Assembly (NCBI GenBank): GCA_964649745.1 | Contig: CAZYQI010000001.1 | Span: 124,001-188,000 of the forward strand | Length of the DNA stretch: 64,000 bases | DNA from: CAZEHS01 sp964649745 | Lineage (GTDB): Bacteria; Bacillota; Clostridia; Peptostreptococcales; Acidaminobacteraceae | Direction of reading: 5' to 3' | Shown here: positions 60,136 to 64,000 of the stretch, piece by piece | Layout: each line of letters opens with the position of its first letter | Position numbering within the stretch: the first letter of the stretch is position 1 | The notes under the pieces: generated by a model | What the model saw: only the letters and a program-made list of their open reading frames with translations | Told to the model about the DNA's origin: nothing | Database searches by the model: none | Program-made: the position numbers and the translations under genes

Positions 60136-61476
60136 CTAGAACCGTGATTCCAACTGAGTTCGCAGCTCTTCGTATCCTTTTTTACCCAAGAGCGCGAACA
60201 TATTTTTTTTGTATGCTTCCACCCCCGGCTGATCAAAAGGATTTACACCCACCATATAGCCGCTGATGCCGCAGGCCTTCATGAAGAAATAGAGTAATTC
60301 TCCCAGTGTGTAAGGGTCCAGCTTCTCCAAATGCAGCACGCCGCAGGGAGTTCCCCCATCCACATGGGCCAGCAGGGTTCCTTCGAAGGCCTTTGTATTT
60401 ACGTAATCCATGGTCTGCCCTGCGATGAAATTCAGTTGATCACGATCTTCAGGATCCGTTGGAATCACCAGGGGACATAAATCGGCATCAATTTTCAGAA
60501 CCGTTTCAAAGAGCGTACGCTGCCCGTCTTGAATGTACTGCCCCATGGAATGCAGATCCGTTGAAAAATCCACCGCCGCGGGGAATATCCCCTTTCCTTC
60601 CTTGCCTTCACTCTCCCCATACAGCTGCTTCCACCATTCTGCCAGAAAATGAAGCCCCGGCTCATAGTTGACCATGATTTCAATAGTCTTTCCTCTTCTA
60701 TAAAGGAGATTTCTTACGGCTGCATACTGATAGCAGGAATTTTCTGTGAGGCTCCCGTTGGCATAAAGCTTTTGCCCTTGTCGGGCGCCCTCCAAAAGAG
60801 CGTCGGTATCAATTCCCGCAGCAGCCAGGGGCAACAAACCCACCGGCGTCAGCACGGAATACCGCCCTCCGATATCATCCGGTATCACAAAGGTTTCGTA
60901 CCCCTCCTGCTGGGCCAGCTCCCGCAGCGCCCCCCGCGATTTGTCCGTGGTGGCAATGATGCGGTCCTTTGCACCGGTTTTTCCGTAATTCCGTTCCATG
61001 AATTCCCGAAGCAGGCGGAACGCCAGAGCCGGCTCCGTGGTGGTACCCGACTTGGAGATGACGTTGACATAAACCGATTTCCCCTCCAGGAGCTCCATAA
61101 GCCGGGCCGTATAGCTGCTGCTTATCTGGTGCCCGATAAAGTATATCTCGGGAGCCTTGCGCTGTTCCTTTGAAATCGCGTTGTGAAACGGATGGCCCAA
61201 GGCTTCCAGTACTGCCCTGGCCCCAAGGTAGGAGCCGCCTATGCCTGCAACAACCAACACATCAGCATCTTCCCGAATCCGGGCCGCTGTTTTCTTTAGG
61301 CGTGCATATTCCTCCTGATCCATCCGTTCGGGCCAATCGAGCCAACCCAGGAACTCAGAACCGGCACCGTTTTTATTGTGAAGCTTCCCATGGGCAGCCA
61401 TGATTTCATTTTCCATGCCTTTAATTTCCTGTTCATCAATACCCGTGTTTAGATACGCATATCTGATCTGTGACAT
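60136..61476 (-). CDS. pgi: Glucose-6-phosphate isomerase
   Basis: 446 aa. Substrate-site motifs VAGIGGSYLGARAV, ISKSGTTTEPALAFR, GGRYSVLTPVGLLP and FDQPGVEAYKKN. Interconverts glucose-6-P and fructose-6-P. Length is normal for Firmicute Pgi. First gene of pgi-glcK-GNAT. ATG at 61476 follows AGGAGG-type site. Confidence 0.96.
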   Translation of the reverse strand: MSQIRYAYLNTGIDEQEIKGMENEIMAAHGKLHNKNGAGSEFLGWLDWPERMDQEEYARLKKTAARIREDADVLVVAGIGGSYLGARAVLEALGHPFHNAISKEQRKAPEIYFIGHQISSSYTARLMELLEGKSVYVNVISKSGTTTEPALAFRLLREFMERNYGKTGAKDRIIATTDKSRGALRELAQQEGYETFVIPDDIGGRYSVLTPVGLLPLAAAGIDTDALLEGARQGQKLYANGSLTENSCYQYAAVRNLLYRRGKTIEIMVNYEPGLHFLAEWWKQLYGESEGKEGKGIFPAAVDFSTDLHSMGQYIQDGQRTLFETVLKIDADLCPLVIPTDPEDRDQLNFIAGQTMDYVNTKAFEGTLLAHVDGGTPCGVLHLEKLDPYTLGELLYFFMKACGISGYMVGVNPFDQPGVEAYKKNMFALLGKKGYEELRTQLESRF

Positions 61477-61608
61477 ATAACTCCTCCTTTTCCTTCCTAA
61501 ATTATAATCCCGTGGACCCGCATCCGTCCATGCTTCCCAATAAACACCCGCAATATTCGGTATTATTCCCGAATTTCGTGTTTATTAATCAGCTGTTTAC
61601 ACAAAGCA

Positions 61609-61648
61609 GGGCGGCCTCACATGATTTTTGATCATGTTGAGATCGCCC
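61609..61648 (-). terminator. Hairpin downstream of the TSUP gene
   Basis: GGGCGATCTCAACATGAT-type arm pairs imperfectly with ATCATGTGAGGCCGCCC; T-run weak. About 25 nt past the stop. Confidence 0.55.
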
Positions 61649-61672
61649 CTGGTATCTGTTTCAAACTCGCTT

Positions 61673-62566
61673 TCAGCTACGGCTCTCCTCAGAGGCTTCG
61701 CTGTCCGCACTGAAGCCCTGCTTCAGCATGATGACGGATGTGTAGAGCACAACCGCCATAACAAGCCATTTAAGCATATCAATGGGTAAGGATTTTACAA
61801 TGTACGCCGCAATCAGAACGCCTGCCGCACCGCATATGGATATGGCCAGGGATGCTTTGCGGTTGTAAGCCCCTTCCCGAATGAATTTGGCAGAGGCCAC
61901 AGGCATCAGGAATGCACAGGAGCCCATCATGATGGGAAAAGCAACCTTGGGTGACATTCCCAAGAAATAAACCAGAGCCATACAGGGGGCGTATAACCCG
62001 ATGCCGGCCGTCATCAGCACACCCAGCAGGAAATTACCGACAATGCCCCATACAAGGGTCATCCCCGTGAGCCCTATGGCATCGCCGCCAATGGGAAACC
62101 ACTGCATTTTTCCCGCCAGCATGATGAAGGCCACAACAAAAAGTGACGTACCCATGGTTCTCTGTATGGCCTTGGTGTCAAGCCTGGCGATAATCCCTGC
62201 CCCGAACCAGGCCCCTGCAGTGGCGGATGCGATCATCGTCAGCAGGGTGATGGGCTCCACTTCAATGACCGTGATGAAGATCAGCGCCTCCAGAACCGTG
62301 GGTATGGTATTGGCAACATTCAGAGTGCCTGGAATGATTCTGTCCTTCACCTGCTTAAGGCTCTTATATAGAAACGTGGACGGAGCAAAGGAGCCAATTC
62401 CCAACGTATCTAAAAAGTTGACGAAAAATCCGATAATACCGGTGGTGACAAAGCTGGTTTCCTGCTCCCATTCGCTTTTCCTGCCCAGAATGTCCTTTCC
62501 GAGAAACCATGTGTGCCAGATGGTGAGCAGCCCTAATGCGCCTAATACGGGTGTGAATAATGACAT
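61673..62566 (-). CDS. TauE/SafE (TSUP) family anion permease
   Basis: 297-aa membrane protein with eight or nine hydrophobic segments. TSUP pattern: GIIGFFVNFLDTLGIGSFAPS near the N-terminus and the internal repeat GIVGNFLLGVLMTAGIGLYAPC. Family members move sulfite, sulfonates or other organic anions; substrate undetermined. ATG at 62566 follows GGGAGAG. Monocistronic. Confidence 0.88.
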   Translation of the reverse strand: MSLFTPVLGALGLLTIWHTWFLGKDILGRKSEWEQETSFVTTGIIGFFVNFLDTLGIGSFAPSTFLYKSLKQVKDRIIPGTLNVANTIPTVLEALIFITVIEVEPITLLTMIASATAGAWFGAGIIARLDTKAIQRTMGTSLFVVAFIMLAGKMQWFPIGGDAIGLTGMTLVWGIVGNFLLGVLMTAGIGLYAPCMALVYFLGMSPKVAFPIMMGSCAFLMPVASAKFIREGAYNRKASLAISICGAAGVLIAAYIVKSLPIDMLKWLVMAVVLYTSVIMLKQGFSADSEASEESRS

Positions 62567-62749
62567 AATTTCTCTCCCTTTTGAATGTATTTTTGATAAA
62601 CTTGCAATTTTGACGCTTTTATTCCAGTGACACCGTTAATAATACCTTGCATTTCCCAACAACACCCTAAAACTATGAAGTTTTCAGCTCGTAAACTTTC
62701 ATTATAGATATAGTATAACCAATTCAGCGCCCACATGTTACAAAAAGTT

Positions 62750-62780
62750 AAAAAAACGCCTTCCGTTTTTCGGAAAGCGT
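62750..62780 (-). terminator. Terminator beyond repeat element B2
   Basis: ACGCTTTCCG-AAAAA-CGGAAGGCGT, then six T on the minus strand. Confidence 0.85.
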
Positions 62781-62783
62781 CAC

Positions 62784-62987
62784 CTTGAAGAAAACCCCTC
62801 TGTACTACGCAACTTTGAACTCCGGTTGGAGAAAATAACGAACAGGTCTTCCGCAGAAATTCAAACTCACTTCGTTCAGACAGTGAATTTCTAACGGCTA
62901 CAGCCCTTGTTCTATTTTCTTACCAACCTCCGTTAGGCTGCTCCGCACAGAGGGTTTTCCTTCTGATATTCTTTTTCATCAGTCTGA
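62784..62987. repeat. Hairpin element B, copy 2
   Basis: 204 nt, about 75-nt imperfect arms; begins CTTGAAGAAAACCCCTCTG and ends TTTTTCATCAGTCTGA. Near-identical to copy B1 without its insertion. Outer ends CCCCTCTGT and ACAGAGGG are complementary. Confidence 0.82.
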
Positions 62988-63034
62988 ATTGATGAAGACC
63001 GATGAAAGCAGATGCATTTTTAGAAGTAGGCGGC

Positions 63035-64000
63035 TTATTGGATATGCCCCACCAGGTTTCGCGCCCATACCCCCTGCCGTACCCGGTAAAGGCCGATAAG
63101 GGATTTCACCAGCTCTTCCACCGAAACCAGCAACACCACAATGTATATCGGCAGCTTCAGGACCAGTGCTCCCACGAATGCCAGGGGAACCCCTATAAGA
63201 TACACGCAGCACATCTCAAGCACAAAGGAGAATGTTGTATCTCCTCCCCCCCGAAAAACGCCGATAATCAGGATCGTACTGACCATTTTCATTAAATACG
63301 TCAGGGCGTTTACAAACAGGATACAGGCCGCCGCCCATCGTATGGCCGGCGAAACGTTGAACATCCAGGTGGCCGGTATGGCAATAATCGCCATGATAAG
63401 GGCAATCCCCGCACTCAGAAGGATACCCAGACGAATAAATCGCCCGGCATAGAGCTTGGCCTCTTCGATACGGTTAGCTCCCAGCTCGTTGCCTATCATC
63501 ACCGAACAGGCGCTTCCAAGTCCAAATGAAAAAATAAAGAACAGCCTTTCCACCGTACCGGCGATCTGCACGGCGGCATAGGCATCCGTTCCGCTGCGGG
63601 CGTAGGCCACAGCATAGAGGGTCATTCCCACAGCCCAGAAGCCTTCGTTTAACACAACCGGAAATGCCGTGCGCAGAATGGGCTTGATAAAATCCATATT
63701 CAGCTCCAGCAAATCCTTTATGGGGCTCCGCAACGCATGATCTCGGGTATAAATGACGCTTACGATGACAGTCAGCTCCACCACCCTGGCGATAACCGTG
63801 GCAATGGCTGCTCCGGCAACACCCATGGCCGGAAATCCCATCACTCCAAAGATCAGTAGGTAGTTAAGGCCCGTATTGCACGCAAGGGAGATGGCGCTGG
63901 CAATCATGGGCAGTCTTGCTTCCCCCACACTTCGCGAAGCGATGGCAAAAGCAAAGGAAATAGCCATGACCAGGTAACCCCAGGAGCTTATTTTAAGGTA
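63035..64000 (-). CDS. MATE-family efflux transporter (partial, 5' end beyond window)
   Basis: C-terminal 320 residues of a MATE pump; the frame stays open to 64000 (YLKISSWGYLVMAISFAFAI before any start). Hydrophobic segments every 20-30 residues; SRSVGEARLPMIAS and GNELGANRIEEAKLYAG are family-typical. Exports organic cations or drugs by Na+ or H+ exchange. The first ATG visible (63967) is internal. Element B2 follows its 3' end. Confidence 0.9.
   Translation of the reverse strand, partial: YLKISSWGYLVMAISFAFAIASRSVGEARLPMIASAISLACNTGLNYLLIFGVMGFPAMGVAGAAIATVIARVVELTVIVSVIYTRDHALRSPIKDLLELNMDFIKPILRTAFPVVLNEGFWAVGMTLYAVAYARSGTDAYAAVQIAGTVERLFFIFSFGLGSACSVMIGNELGANRIEEAKLYAGRFIRLGILLSAGIALIMAIIAIPATWMFNVSPAIRWAAACILFVNALTYLMKMVSTILIIGVFRGGGDTTFSFVLEMCCVYLIGVPLAFVGALVLKLPIYIVVLLVSVEELVKSLIGLYRVRQGVWARNLVGHIQ

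Larger units (their letters stand above)
62567..63034. other. 468-nt region with terminator and element B2
   Basis: Holds the TSUP promoter area (62567-62750), a minus-strand terminator (62750-62780), element B2 (62784-62987) and 47 nt to the MATE stop. No gene seen. Confidence 0.7.

Noticed and set aside
20..64000. CRISPR arrays, prophage or insertion sequences
   Set aside because: No regularly spaced repeats, integrase, transposase or phage structural genes were seen on either strand.

Overview
The window reads as the chromosome of an anaerobic, motile, spore-forming Clostridia-type Firmicute. Evidence: strong GGAGG-type ribosome sites before nearly every gene, a group-C-like [FeFe]-hydrogenase sensor, GerMN and DacF-like proteins, tandem Spo0A boxes, a K+-dependent-type membrane pyrophosphatase, MotAB and chemotaxis genes, and complete selenocysteine machinery. 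Nothing looks like a prophage, IS element or CRISPR array. Most genes lie on the minus strand in short, tightly packed operons.

Layout. 0-4.4 kb: chemotaxis (MCP, cheR, cheB). 4.6-12.7 kb: CGGC protein, then an operon for a YnjBCD-type ABC importer, two 'rSAM/selenodomain-associated' transferases (TIGR04283 and TIGR04282 types) and an APH-fold kinase, with a divergent nucleoside hydrolase. 13-16.9 kb: PHP phosphoesterase, XRE regulator, two divergent glycosyltransferases. 16.9-22 kb: BshB2-like deacetylase, SpoIIE-type phosphatase, HydS-like sensory hydrogenase and its [2Fe-2S] partner, then YojF and an ECF S component. 22-29 kb: orphan Eco57I-like DNA methyltransferase with an unknown partner, AlaX editing enzyme, methyltransferase/flavin reductase/LysR. 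29-41 kb: motAB, hppA, CorC-like protein, plsY, envelope proteins, Crp-YdcZ pair, plsC, exonuclease. 41-52 kb: YkgJ protein, tRNA-Sec, a decayed HigBA locus, a secreted protein behind Spo0A boxes, a WalKR-like two-component system with a GerMN protein, then selD-selA-selB. 52-64 kb: comEA, DacF-like carboxypeptidase, NUDIX, YnjE-like rhodanese, second MCP, tRNA-Ser(CGA), GNAT, glucokinase, pgi, TSUP exporter and a MATE pump running off the right edge.

How parts fit. Selenocysteine insertion is self-contained: tRNA-Sec, SelA, SelB and SelD are all here, and selD itself carries an in-frame UGA at its catalytic position. The YnjBCD importer, transferase pair and kinase overlap by 4 nt or abut and probably act in one undescribed pathway. 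HydS, its [2Fe-2S] protein and the phosphatase overlap and look like one redox or H2 sensing module, with the thiol-related BshB2 and YojF genes on either side.

Non-coding structure is the other main theme. Two families of large inverted-repeat elements (three and two copies) sit just 3' of minus-strand stop codons, mostly 16-20 nt away, and in three cases immediately before the gene's intrinsic terminator. Coordinates, motifs and translations were read by eye; family names come from recognition, not from searches.
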